Of a DNA stretch of 64,000 nt, positions 27,963 through 38,899 are shown one piece after another (position 1 is the stretch's first letter; each line of letters starts with the position of its first letter). Below the pieces are notes generated by a model that did not search any database, was not told where the DNA came from, and saw nothing but the letters and a program-made list of their open reading frames with translations. The DNA is from Pinguiococcus pyrenoidosus (lineage: Eukaryota; Sar; Pinguiophyceae; Pinguiochrysidales; Pinguiochrysidaceae): positions 84,575 through 148,574 of the forward strand of contig JAAMXY010000039.1 in the NCBI GenBank assembly GCA_019677205.1, read 5' to 3'. The position numbers were made by a program, and so were the translations under genes.

Positions 27963-30438
27963 ATGGCTTCGGGAAATGGAGATGTCCGGCTGAACAGCAC
28001 TGCCAAGTTTAGTGTGATTAACTTGGCCTCCCTCAAGGTGCGGCATCCCCGCAAAGCAGCCGTCTTTGACACGGACGTCGTTCTCCCTGCGCTCGTCGCT
28101 CGTTCGACCGGCCGTTCCCAGCGAGGAAAGCATAACGACGGAAGCTTGTGAATAGGTTGACCATGTCGCGGCACCCGCTCGGGCTCGAGAAGGGCCCAGC
28201 CGCGCCATCAAAGGCGGCGGCGCCTCGGTCAGCCGGAGTGGCGTCCGGATCGGCGGAGACTTCACGCCGGAGAAGAACCCGGCCTTTCTCGATCAGCGCC
28301 TCCGGGTCTTTGACGAAGTGAAGCTGAGGCGCGCCAGCGAGCAGAGTGCGCTGCCGAGGGACCAAATCAAGATCACGCTGCCTGACGGACGAGTCGTTGA
28401 TGGCGAGACCAACACGACGACCCCGTTCGACGTCGCGGTGGACCACATCTCCCCGGAGTTCGCCAAGAGCGTGGTGGTGGCGAAGGTGGTGTATGATGAC
28501 CCGCAAGTGGTCGGGGGGGGGCTCGCGATCTGCGACACCATCGACGACGAGGACGACGAGGAGGATGACGAGCTGTGGGACGTCACGCGGCCGCTCCTTG
28601 GAGACTGCAGACTCACCCTTCTGCGCTTTGATGACCCGGGGGCAAAGACGGTGTTCTGGCACTCCGCTGCCCACGTCCTTGGCCTCGCCCTCGAGCGCGA
28701 GTTCGGGGCCCGCCTGACGGTGGGACCGCCGCTGGACAACGGCTTCTACTATGATTGCTACATGGGCGAAGCCACGGTGAGCGACAAGGATTTCGGTTCG
28801 CTGGAGAAGCAGATCAAGCGCATCGCTGAGAAGGAGAAGCAAGAGTTCGAGCGCGTCGAGGTGACGAAGGAGGAGCTGCTGGAGATGTTCGCGCACAACC
28901 CGTTCAAGATCGACCTGATCCAGAACAAGATCCCCGATGGAGAGCGCACCACCGTCTATCGCAACGGGAACTTTGTTGACCTCTGCCGAGGCCCTCATCT
29001 CCCGAACACCAAGTTCATCAAGGCCACCAAGATCCTGAGCCACTCGGCGACCAACTGGCTCGGCGACGTAAACAACGACTCGCTTCAACGCGTGTACGCG
29101 ATTAGCTTCCCGGACAAGGCGCGGCTGAAAAAGCATCTGGACTTCTTGGCGAAGGCGAAAGAGCGGGACCACCGCATCATCGGCATGAAGCAAGATCTGT
29201 TCCTGATGCATGAGATGAGTCCGGGCTCTCCGTTCTTTGTCAAGTACGGCGCCCGAATCTACAACGGGCTGATCTCGTTCATTCGGAACGAGTACTGGAA
29301 GCGTGGCTACGACGAAGTTGTGACCCCCAATCTTTACAACAGCAAGCTCTGGGAGACGAGCGGGCACTGGCAGCACTACCAGGAAAACATGTTCCACTTC
29401 GAAGTCGAGGGTAGCACCTTTGGAGTCAAGCCAATGAACTGCCCCGGACACTGCCTGATCTTTGGCTCCCGACTGCGATCATATCGCGATCTGCCCATTC
29501 GGATGGCTGATTTCGGCGTGCTGCATCGGAACGAAGTCTCCGGATCGCTGACGGGACTGACGCGCGTCCGACGCTTCCAGCAAGACGATGCGCACATCTT
29601 CTGCAGAAGGGACCAGATGAAATCGGAAGTGCTGCAGGCGCTGGATTTCATGCGACATGTCTACACCATCTTCGGCATGACCTACAGACTAGAGCTGAGT
29701 ACGAAGCCGAAGAAGGCTCTCGGCGATCCCGAGCTGTGGGAGGAGGCGGAAGGGCAGCTGATGGAGGCGCTGGACGAGTTTGTCGGCGCCGGAAATTGGT
29801 TCATCAATGCGGGAGATGGTGCTTTCTACGGGCCGAAGATTGACATCAAAGTCTTTGATGCGCTGGAACGGGCTCACCAGTGCGCCACGATCCAGCTGGA
29901 CTTCCAGCTGCCGCTTCGATTCAAGCTGCGCTTCAAGAACAACAGCGGGGAAATGGAGCATCCCGTCATCGTGCATCGCGCCATGCTGGGGTCAGTCGAG
30001 CGCTGCATGGCCGTGCTCACAGAGCACTGGGGAGGCAAATGGCCCTTCTGGATCAGCCCCCGGCAGGTGTGCGTCATTCCGATCAGTCCTGACAATCTGC
30101 CGTATGCCGAAGAAGTGGGTGCAAGGCTTCACCAGGCCGGATTCTATGTCGACGTCGATGGATCGTCGGAGCGCTTCCAGAAAAAGCTGCGCACGGCGCA
30201 GCTTGCTCAGTATAACTTCCAGCTCGTCGTGGGGAAGGAGGAAGCGATGAATGGCAGCGTCAACGTGCGCAGCCGGTCCAACGAGCAACTGGGGATGGTG
30301 GCTCTGGACGACTTCGTCGAGATTGTTTCTGGAATGAAGAACGGCTTCCATGACAACTGGCCATCACCGCCGGACAACGCTGAGAGCGCCGCGGCACCGG
30401 AAGCAAATGAAGTTGATGAGCCCCTGGCCTCGGAGTAG
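27963..30438 (+). CDS. TARS: Threonyl-tRNA synthetase
   Basis: The catalytic frame is open from 28156 to 30438. A short first exon 27963-28037 (ATG, 25 codons) joined by a 118-nt phase-0 intron (donor gtgcgg) is my best 5' model, giving 785 residues; this part is tentative. The enzyme charges tRNA-Thr. Domains in order: TGS (IKITLPDGRVVDGET), interrupted by an acidic insert near 28540-28570; the editing domain (FWHSAAHVLGLALE; PPLDNGFYYD); the class II core with the zinc ligand in MNCPGHCLIFGSRLRSYRDL, motif 2 around RNEVSGSLTGLTRVRRFQQD and motif 3 HRAMLGSVERCMAVLTEH; and an anticodon-binding domain ending at KNGFHDNWP. The short tail is acidic. No clear organelle presequence is seen, so a cytosolic enzyme is likely. 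Confidence 0.9.
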
Positions 30439-30853
30439 ATCCGCGTTTGGAAGTCGAAGCGTTGCGTCACCCACCCGGGGCTCGTGGAGATTCTGAGCGA
30501 GCTCCTGGAGATTCTGAGCGAGCTGGGGAAGACTCTGAGCGAGCTGGGGAAGACTCTGAGCGAGCTGGGGAAGACTCTGAGCGAGCTGAGGGAGACTCTG
30601 AGCGAGCTGAGGGAGACGAGGCACACACTAACTGGCTTTTTGTTGCGCGGGATTCTTGCTCTTCAAGGCTGAAATCGATGCTGCGCACGCTTTGGCATCC
30701 TCGCTGACTGTCTTCTTAGCCTCTCAAACACAAAGCTTCTGAATGGAAAATCCAGATGGGGGATCTCTGGGGACACGCAATACTAGGCGAGGCTTTCATA
30801 CTAGCACTTCGCGAGAAAGCGCGACTACCGCTTTCGTCGCGTCCCTGAGCACT
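30439..30853. other. Convergent intergenic region with 21-bp tandem repeats
   Basis: Tail-to-tail spacer between the threonyl-tRNA synthetase and two-RRM genes. It holds the 21-bp repeats at 30487-30620 and no recognisable gene. Confidence 0.6.
30487..30620 (+). repeat. Six tandem 21-bp repeats plus a partial copy
   Basis: Units of the form gactctgagcgagctgggga follow each other with 21-bp spacing from 30487 to 30612, then a partial copy. They start about 50 bp after the synthetase stop. Because 21 is a multiple of 3, frames through them stay open on both strands. Confidence 0.9.
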
Positions 30854-31926
30854 CTAATAGTACTCGTGATCCTCGCCATCATCATCAATAGGCTGCTCCC
30901 TAGGGGGCGGCTGGCGCCGCGTGCGCGGCTTGCAGTACTCGATCCGCAAGCGCGTGTCACTCAACGAGTTCAGGTCCACTCGGTACCCTTGAAGGGTCCA
31001 CATGGCAATCGTGGAGCTTACTTCGGACTCGAAGCTGACAAACGCAATGAGGCGCTCGCCAGAGCGGGCCAGGCGCAGCGATTCGTAGCCGGGGAAGGGT
31101 CGGAAGATGTGCGCCAGCTCTCTGTCGCTCATGTTGCTAGGAAGGTTCCCCACGAAGAGGATGCGGGAGCTGCCGGGGGGCAGCTTCGAGCGGTCGTTCG
31201 CACTGCCATACGATTGACCAGAGGCGTGGCGCAGGCTGTCGAGGGCCTGTGGCAGGGGCAATCGTGCTTTCGGCTCCTGTACGGCGAAGAGAAGGTCTGC
31301 GGCGGAGGCAGGCGTTGTCAGCGACTGTTCTCGGCGTCGCGCCATCCAGGAAAGGCTTCAGGGCTTCGGAGGGCTTCGCACGGTGGACAGCCTCGACTCG
31401 CTCCCGGAAGACGGGGCGCACGCCACTCTGACTCGGAGGATCCGCTTCAAGTCTCCCGACACCTCATCCCCGTCGATCCACTATCTTTCCACACGTCTCG
31501 GGCCTCCGCTGGAGCCCCGTGGCCCTCTGCGCAGGCAGGTGCAGCACGCGTGGCGAGCGGGCGGAACCGGCCGCGCGCCAGCTTACCATCCAATGGCCCC
31601 ATTCTTGGCTGCGGGGCGTTGACAGGTCGGTGGTTGGCGTCCCTGGTGAACTCCAGCTCCAGGGCCGTGGCTCCGCCGCCGGCGTCCAGCAGCTCGCTGC
31701 CCTCGAAGGCGCGCATGGCGTGCTCTGCGGCAGCGACGCTCTCGAACTCCACGAAGGCGCACATGCCGCGGCCAGCGGGGAGGTTGGCGGCCCTGCTTCG
31801 CCGGAGCCGAGCGGCCTTGAAGCCGGCGGCCCGCGAGAAGTGGTGCGTGAGGTCCAGCGGGCGCACGTCATCCGGCAGGTTGCGGCAGTACAGCGTGGTG
31901 GTGGAGGGCCGAAGGAGGGCCTCCAT
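30854..31926 (-). CDS. Two-RRM RNA-binding protein
   Basis: Two exons, 31587-31926 and probably 30854-31329, give 271 residues. RRM1 (residues about 10-95) has RNP2 LYCRNLPDDV and RNP1 GMCAFVEFES. RRM2 (about 155-235) has RNP2 RILFVGNLPSNM and an RNP1-like ERLIAFVSFES. The tail is rich in Arg, Pro and Asp. The donor gtaagc at 31586 is clear. The acceptor (ccgag before 31329) is chosen because it is the one that keeps phase and avoids the stop just upstream of an alternative ATG at 31345; if that ATG is a real start, RRM2 would be a separate gene. The layout resembles RBPMS-like proteins. Target RNAs are unknown. Confidence 0.72.
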
Positions 31927-32580
31927 GGCCGCCCCAAACTGGCGGAATGCGCGCCTTCGGAGCCCTCGAAAAGATTTTAGCGACAGATTTCAAATATTAC
32001 ATTCAAAAATTTCAAAAATTAATGCTGAAAATTATGCGGTGAGATAAACTTTACTTCAAAATATATTTAAAAGTACGGCCCGGGAAGGAGTACGTCGACG
32101 TCTCGGCAGCGCCGCGGACGCCACGTGCCGGAGAGCCCGAGCGCGGTTGCTGCTGTGGAAGAGCTGCGGATGGTCCCGGCGCCTGGCCTTGCAAGCGCGC
32201 GCGCCGCTGCCAGCCCCTCGCCAAGGTACGCCCTCCTGTCGCCTCCGGAAACCCCCGGGTTTTCGGCCGAATTCCCCCGCCGAAGATCTGCGATCTCTTC
32301 GGGCCCCATTGGACCCATGGAGCTTGCCCATGCCCTGGCGTCCAAGTTCGCCCGACACATGCTGCCTGCTGCTTGGTGACAGGCCTCCGGCGGCAACGTA
32401 CTCTCCTGCCAGGCCGTCCTTGCACCGGCCACAGCCCGGGCTTTCAAAGCTTTTGCTCTGCGTTTTGGCGGTGTTCAGCGGCCGCTGACCTTCTGGAGCG
32501 CCACAAACAGGCTGACGACGCTTTTGGCGCTGGGTGGAGCACTCGCGCTGGGGCTGGTACTGCCCGAGGCCGTGAGGCGG
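31927..32580. promoter_or_regulatory. Divergent region, two-RRM protein / D-2-hydroxyacid dehydrogenase
   Basis: The AT-rich core is at about 31975-32080 (for example ttcaaaaatttcaaaaatta). From 32125 to 32580 the DNA is GC-rich with open frames. An upstream exon of the dehydrogenase may lie here, but none could be joined in frame with confidence. Confidence 0.4.
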
Positions 32581-33929
32581 ATGTGGCGGGCAGGGGCCCA
32601 CCTGCCGAGGCAGCTGCGGCGCGCGTTTGTACGGCGCATCAGCCTGCGCATCTTCCTCTTCATGGAGGCGGGAGAGCAGGAGCTCGCGCGAATCCTGAGC
32701 AAGCAGTTGCCGGGCTTGACGGTGTATCGGAGGACGGAAAAGCTCCCGAGAGACGGCGTGGACATCCTCGTCGCCCAGCGGCCGAAGCCGGAGATCCTAC
32801 GGGCCGCGGGATCGAAGCTCCGCGCGGTCATCGTGCCGTATGCGGGCATCATGGCGCACACGCGAGCCATCTTCCGCGACCCGGAATTCGCACATCTGCA
32901 GCTGCACAATTCCCACCACAACGCGCGAGCCACGGCGGAGATGGCGGTCACCTTGCTGCTTGCTGCGGCCAAGGGTGTCGTGAACGGCGACATGCGCTTG
33001 CGCAAGAGGGACTGGACGCCAAGAGGGGTAAGTAAGGTCGAGACCTCGCCAACGCCTTATGCAAGCCGAGCCGAGCCAAGCCCGAGGGAAGCCAAGGGAA
33101 GGCAATCGAAGCTCATCTCCCCTTCCAACAGCTTCCCGTCGACCACACGCCGGGCGACTCAGTCATGATCCTCAGGGAGAAGAGCATGCTGGTCATAGGC
33201 TACGGAAACGTGGGGAAGCTGGTCGCGAGAAGCTGCGGCCTGGGATTCCACTGCAAGAAAATATTTGCCACAAGGTACAGACTCGTCCTGGTGCACTTCA
33301 GAGGGGAAACGCCCGTGCTCATAGATCCTTCGCCTCGACTCGACGCTGCGGCATGACGAACGTTGAACGTTGCCTGTCATCGCCCGAAGACTTTCCATTT
33401 CGCAGCCATACGTGGATAATACGTCAGGATATCCCGTCGAGGTCCACCCGTCAGGCAACTTGCACAAGCTGCTGCCACAGGTCTCGATCGTGGTTCTGTG
33501 TCTACCCGACGCGGCCGGCATGGACACGAACCACATCATCGGCGAGAAAGAGCTTTCCCTTTTCTACGACAACCAGGAAGTCACGGATCCCAACAATAGA
33601 GCAGTCTTTGTAAATGTAGCACGTGGCAAGATAGTCGATGAGAAGGTATGCGGATCGATCCCGGGAAAGGCCGGAACCCTTCGTCGTAACGTGTCCCGCT
33701 CCTGTAGGCCCTTTTCGAGTACGCACAGAAGCCCGGCTTCCGCGCTGCGATCGACACTTGGTGGAGCTACCCGCCGGAGGCTTCCGATAAGTATGATCAC
33801 CACCCGTCGGATGTTGGCCTGCCGTGGGAGACTTTGACGAGCGTGGTACTCTCGCCTCACCGCGGCGGCGCAATAGGTGGGACGGTACACCCTCACGACA
33901 GCAATGAGGAGAGATGATGCTGACGACAA

Positions 33930-33986
<57 letters not shown>

Positions 33987-34137
33987 TCTTTCTCTCTCTG
34001 ATGGTCGTATAGGGACTCCCGATCTTGAAAAGGAACGGGCGCGGCATCTCTGTTGGATGCTCCAAAGCGCCTTAGACGGAGGCAGCAAGTGGCACGAGGC
34101 ACTGCCAAATAGATTTCATCTCGACCGAGGGTACTAG
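32581..34137 (+). CDS. D-isomer-specific 2-hydroxyacid dehydrogenase family protein
   Basis: Five exons (32581-33027, 33132-33274, 33390-33645, 33708-33876, 34013-34137) give 379 residues from ATG 32581. The frame is open upstream without an ATG, so the true N-terminus may differ. The start MWRAGAHLPRQLRRAFVRRI is Arg-rich, like a mitochondrial presequence. The NAD-binding Rossmann motif is MLVIGYGNVGKLVAR, followed by VSIVVLCLPDAAGMDTNHII. The substrate/catalytic Arg is in FVNVARGKIVDEK, and VVLSPHRGGAIG supplies the catalytic His. The C-terminus is HEALPNRFHLDRGY. It should reduce a 2-keto acid or oxidise a D-2-hydroxy acid with NAD(P); the substrate cannot be inferred. The last intron carries a long CT repeat. 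Confidence 0.82.
33931..33999 (+). repeat. (CT)n microsatellite in dehydrogenase intron 4
   Basis: About 70 bp of almost pure CT lies 13 bp before the 3' splice site (ag at 34011-34012) on the sense strand, where it could act as an oversized polypyrimidine tract. Confidence 0.95.
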
Positions 34138-34467
34138 CTGATCACTCTCGCAGCTTATCCTACCAGGCTTCTCCCCCGTAGACTCCAACAGCAATAGACT
34201 ATCAACACCGTTCCAAGAGCTTGGCCGATCTTCGATCTCTTTCAAACTATCAAAAACGTCTAGTCTGTATCGATAAGATCGATTTCCACGGCTGTCCAAA
34301 TCGATGTGATTCGACGGTTTCATGTCGAGAAGTCTTGCAAACCCGCCGCCTCAGGGCGCTCTCCTCGAGTTTTGAAGGGGCTCGTCCGCCTTCTGTGCTT
34401 CCAGAGGATTGAGAGACCCGAGCTCGGCTCCAAATCACAACGATTATATCAAGTGCCCGCCGCCGGA
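34138..34467. other. Intergenic region, dehydrogenase to LRRC43-like gene
   Basis: Short spacer between two plus-strand genes. No element is recognised. Confidence 0.35.
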
Positions 34468-36752
34468 ATGAGTTTCAGTCCGGCGTCCGACCGAGTCTGG
34501 GCTCTTTTCATGGAGACCACCTGCCTTGACGACATCTCGGCGTCCGCCATCATCTGTCTAGAAGACTACAAGTCGCTGTGGAAGCGCTACGAATCGTGCG
34601 TGCGGCGGACGAGACCGGAAGACGAGTCCTCGAGCGACGAGGAGGCCTACCAAAGCGCGAGGCAGCCGTGGCGAGAGTCCCGCGAAGCGGCGAAGGAGAT
34701 GCGTCGGGAGCTCCGACTCTTTGAGGAGCGACTGTCCGCCTCAGGCGACGCGTGCACAGCGACGGAAGATCAAACCGGAAAACCCCGGGCACTAAACCAC
34801 CGTGACGAGGTTCGTTCGTTGGCCGCAAAATGCGCCTGGTGTTGCAAATCGGCTTCTCCCCCAAACCACAGAACTCGCAAAGAAGTCTCTTACCCCGTGT
34901 CTCCGTGTCTCTGCTGGTAGATCGTACTGCGACTCGCGGAGAAGGCGATGCGGGAAGATGATGCCTTTGATGAGGCCGATCCAGCGGAAACACTGGAGAC
35001 GTGGACGAGAGAGGCCGATCTGGACAAAGCCCTCGACGCCGCGGCCAACCGTGAGGAGGGGACAACGGTACAAGAAGTGGTGACCAAGAGACTTCGCATC
35101 CTGAACTTGGAAGCCAAAAGGGTGGGATCCATGGACGCGGGTCTGAAGGACTTTGAAAACCTGCGCATCCTCAACCTTGACCACAATCTGCTGGAAGCTG
35201 TGAACCTTGGCTGCTTGCCCCCCAAGATCCAAATGCTGTCAGCTTACGCGTGCGACGCCACCAAGATCGTTCTTCCTTCTCTGGAGGCGGAGACAACCAT
35301 GCTGTGGAAGTTGCAGCGACTCTGGCTAGGCTGCAACAACATCGACTACGTCCCATCTGAGCTGGGTGATCTCTGCCCGTCCCTGATGTCTGTGGACCTG
35401 AGCTACAATGCCATAAGTTCCTTCTCGTCGGTGCTACCAGCACTGCGACCACTGCTACAGCTAAAGCATCTGAGTTTGTGTGGCTGCCCTTTGGCCTTGA
35501 TGCCCGCGTATCGCGACGTTTTTGTCGGCGTCCTGAGGCAGCTTGCGTACCTGGACGAGAGTCCCCTGCCCGCACCAGCAACACCGGCGAAGGTATGTCG
35601 GCAACGCCTTCACGCACGCCCAGTGACTGACTGCTGGTCCCCCTTTCAGGCAGAAGGCAATGCTGTGAGGGAGAAGTTTGGGCTGCATCCAGAAGATGAT
35701 CCTTTCGTGCTGGAAGCGTTGGACATAGCAAAGGCGAGCGATGCCGAGGGGACCTTCGCCATTCGCGTGCGGCTCGAGAGTGCCGAAGGTCTTCCTGAAT
35801 TGGAGATGCCAGAGCTTCCTTCTCAAGCATCAGACACTAAGAAAGGCAAGAAGGACGACACCGTCAAGGAAACGCCGAAACCTTCTGCGAGAATCAAAGT
35901 CCGCGCATCTCTGCCGCCGTCGCTGTGCCCCAGAAGCTCTGCAGGTGGGGAGGCCATGGGACCATCCTGGGGAGTGAATGTGGACTTCAAGTTGCCGGAG
36001 GACAGCGTCGGAGAGAACGACAGCACAGGAGAGGAGGTGCTGCCTGCGGAGAAGGATCTCTTGGTCCAGCTGCCATCCTCAGCGCTCGTTCGGGATCATA
36101 TCCTTTTGCACGGTCTGGAGCTGCAAGTGTTCAAGGTTGCGGCAAGCCCTCCCACACAGGTGACAGAAGAGGCTCTGCCGGATGAGAATGCCGAGGGAGA
36201 TGTGGAGGTGCCAAAGACTGAGCAGGACGTGGTGGAGGAGGAGATCTTGGTTGGAAGGGGCGTCGTACCCACGGAGTCTCTCCTTAGCACAAGACTCTTG
36301 GGTGCAATTGCTGTCGCCCCGAGCAACGACGGGAAGATCGGCTTAGCCGTCGAAACCCATGCAAGCGTTCATGAGAGGTGTCTGCTGTCGATAGAGACGA
36401 CCTGTCTGCGGAAAGCTGCCGAGGACAAGGTAAGAAGCTTCTGCGAATGCGAGGCTTGGCTCCGTCCATTCATGAACTGAATTTGCTCATATGCTCCTCC
36501 CCCNNNNNNNNNNNNNNNNNNNNNNNNNNNNNNNNNNNNNNNNNNNNNNTGCAACGTCAAGCCGAAGAGGAGAACTCCAAGGGGCAGAAGGGCGGCAAAG
36601 GCAAGAAGGAGGATCCAGAGGCGTCGACAGCTGCGCCCAAAGCGGATGTTGAAGGTCTTGTGGACGCTGAAGTAGCCAGCATGCTCGAAGCGATAGCGCA
36701 AGCACCAGCGAGCCTAGCTGTCACATTGCATCTCAATCCGAGCGTCGATTGA
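34468..36752 (+). CDS. LRRC43: LRRC43-like leucine-rich repeat protein (interrupted by gap)
   Basis: Exons 34468-34809, 34921-35592 and 35650-36429 join in phase 0; a last exon starts in or just after the gap and runs to 36752. About 665 residues are visible. After an N-terminal acidic helical part (LNHRDEIVLRLAEKAMREDD) come leucine-rich repeats: TKRLRILNLEAKRV, FENLRILNLDHNLLEAVNLG, LWKLQRLWLGCNNIDYVPSE and LMSVDLSYNAISSF. An LRR cap follows (LSLCGCPLALMPAYRDVF). The C-terminal half holds low-complexity and beta-like segments. The overall pattern fits LRRC43, a protein linked to motile cilia in animals. The family match is from memory and is less certain than the LRR call. Between 36430 and the gap is the last intron (donor gtaaga). 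Confidence 0.62.
36504..36549. other. Assembly gap (46 N)
   Basis: A run of N inside the last intron or last-exon start of the LRRC43-like gene. The true length is unknown. Confidence 0.98.
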
Positions 36753-36895
36753 TTACGAGCACTGTATTCTCGCTATCTCCGTGCATCTCGTCAGGACTGT
36801 GTCCTTCTGTTTGCCGCAACACTCCATCCCCAGAGTCGGAGCTCCTCCTTTCACGTATCTTCCATCACACCTGGATCCAATGACCTTAGACGACG

Positions 36896-36961
<66 letters not shown>

Positions 36962-37187
36962 GGCGTGTGTATGTGGAGGGGTGGATGGGTGGGCGGGTGT
37001 GTAAGTAAGTTGTGGCGAGTCGACAACCTTTTGGAAGCTTGGCGCTCCCTAATATGGCCAAACTATGCCCAGGAAGCAGTTCTATCACATGATAGTCTAT
37101 GACGATACCTGGTATTCTATAGTCAATCCTATTCCTAGTCATATAGACACTCGTCTCCGCCGCAGACGTGGTAAATCGCAGCGCACG
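36753..37187. other. Intergenic region with CT and GT microsatellites
   Basis: Spacer between the LRRC43-like gene and bS18m. It contains the CT tract listed separately, followed by a GT-rich stretch to about 37010. An ATG at 37065 is in frame with bS18m but lacks presequence character. Confidence 0.5.
36896..36956 (+). repeat. (CT)n microsatellite upstream of bS18m
   Basis: About 60 bp of CT dinucleotides with few interruptions, continuing into a gtgtggg-type stretch. It is the second long CT tract within 3 kb, again with pyrimidines on the plus strand. Confidence 0.93.
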
Positions 37188-38509
37188 ATGCGGCGCACAG
37201 CCCTCCGTCGCGCTCTCGTGAGCAGGCATGTCCGCCTCTTCAGCGAGTCTGCGGGAGGCGGCGACCGCGGCGCCGTGAAGCCCACGCTCGCCCAGAGACT
37301 GCAGAGACTGCGCTCGGACGCCGGCTTCCAGCGCGGCAGTGTGGTGAGCAGCAAGATCAACCTCATCGCGACGGCCGTGACGGACGCAGTGCGCTTCGAT
37401 CTGCTGTGGAAGAAGGCGCTGGTGACCAGTCCGTACTTCGAGCCGACGCTGCCGGAAGAGCGGCGCGAAGCGGCGCTTCAGCGCCGCGTTGAAGACGAAG
37501 CGCGCGCCAGCGGCGAGTTGGACAACGTGAGGAACTTTCGCCGGGACCGTCTGGACGACCTGAAGTATGCGGACCCGCTCACGCGCGTGCTGTACACGCG
37601 CGTGCTCCGGGCGACGCACCTGAGCGAGTACTACAACAGCGGGACGGTGGACGAGCAGCTGGTGGAGAAGATCTGGGACAGGCTGCCAGAGGATGTGCAG
37701 CGCGTGCTCGCACAGCAGCCGGAAGGAGACGTGGACGCCAAGACGGTCCGGCCGCCGCCGCTGCAGACGCAAAGTGCGCTTGAGAGGCTGGCCACCGAGC
37801 CGCTGGAGGGAGATGGGCCGGACGCCGACGACCGCGTCTCGAGGGAATGGGTCGAGGAGGAGGACGACGAGGCTGCGCGCGCGAAGAGCAACTACGAGAA
37901 GTATGACTTTGACGGCGTGCCGCAGTCGGATCGGGTGCCACTGATGCCGTGGCAGCGCAACACGAGCAATTGCTCCGGCAAGCAGCAGCGGCGATCCTCG
38001 CACCGAGCGGCCGCCTGCGACCTGATCGATCTCGACGAGGTCATGCCCACCAACGTTCTCCTTCTGCGCAAGTATGTCGACTCGGGCGGGATGATTCGAC
38101 ATCGCAGAGAAACGAAGCTCTGCAACAAATGCCAGAGGAAGGTGGCGAAGGCGGTGAGTTGCGAGGACAGCGAGACTTCAGCGAGCGCATTCGTCACTTT
38201 GCATCCTCGCGCAACGATCACGACGAGGGTGTCATAAAAGGATGCGAGATGGATCCTCAATGCTCCGGGATTTGCTGGACCAAGCGTTTCCCCACTTGAA
38301 CAGCATTGAGAGCGTGAGACACTGCTTCGCGTAAGGACGCCTGGCTAATCCCACTTTTCCCCCTTCCCCAGATCAAGGCGTCGCGAAACATGGGCCTCAT
38401 GCCCTTCATGCACAACTTTCGGGTGAAAGACCATGCCGTTGCGGGCAAGGTGGACAACGCCCAGCTGAAGCAGTCCAAGTTTGAGAAGAACATGAGCAAG
38501 CTGGTCTGA
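37188..38509 (+). CDS. MRPS18: Mitochondrial ribosomal protein bS18m with long N-terminal extension
   Basis: Two exons (37188-38153, 38372-38509) give 367 residues. ATG 37188 opens a typical presequence, [20 protein letters not shown]. The S18 core lies near the C-terminus: [35 protein letters not shown], then across the intron [18 protein letters not shown]. The CxxC in KLCNKCQR recalls the zinc site of mitochondrial S18 forms. The roughly 250 residues between presequence and core are highly charged and would be a large extension compared with bacterial S18 (about 75 residues). It should be part of the small mitoribosomal subunit platform. Confidence 0.82.
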
Positions 38510-38899
38510 GAGAACGCTTAATTCTCTCTCGCGCGCGCTTCCAAGCTTCCCAGCGGAGGGCAAAAAGAGAAGCCCGCTGAAGGCGGTTCCCGCCTGTCGT
38601 CCACCTCCAGCAGGCATCTTCATCCCTGATGAGCCACACCACTCCCTCCCAGAAACCATGTTCGCCGCCCTCAACGCCACCCAACCGAAACCTCCCGGCC
38701 ATTCCATTCACTTGTCCCCACGCACCAGCTCATACTCGTCAAGATGCCACCATGCCACGATGCCACGATGCCACTCGCACCTCGAAGGATGATTTTAAGG
38801 CGACTTCGCAGCAAACGTCAGCACCGCATCCTTCGCGAGGCGGCACCAGCTCCGGCCCCTAGAGCTTCTGGAATCCTGCGGAGACGCTTTCCTCGAACC
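38510..38899. other. Intergenic region, bS18m to lumen protein
   Basis: Contains a small tandem repeat of atgccacg near 38749-38772. The rest is unremarkable and should hold the promoter of the lumen protein. Confidence 0.4.

Noticed and set aside
28033-29451. A 472-codon minus-strand open frame
   Set aside because: Antisense to the threonyl-tRNA synthetase catalytic region; repetitive Val/Leu/Arg composition and no motifs.
33931-33999. CT tract as coding sequence (Ser/Leu or Arg/Glu repeats in several frames)
   Set aside because: It falls inside an intron whose flanking exons join cleanly in phase 1.
36753-38102. A 449-codon minus-strand frame
   Set aside because: Antisense to bS18m and running through the CT microsatellite, which translates as RERERE; not a protein-like sequence.
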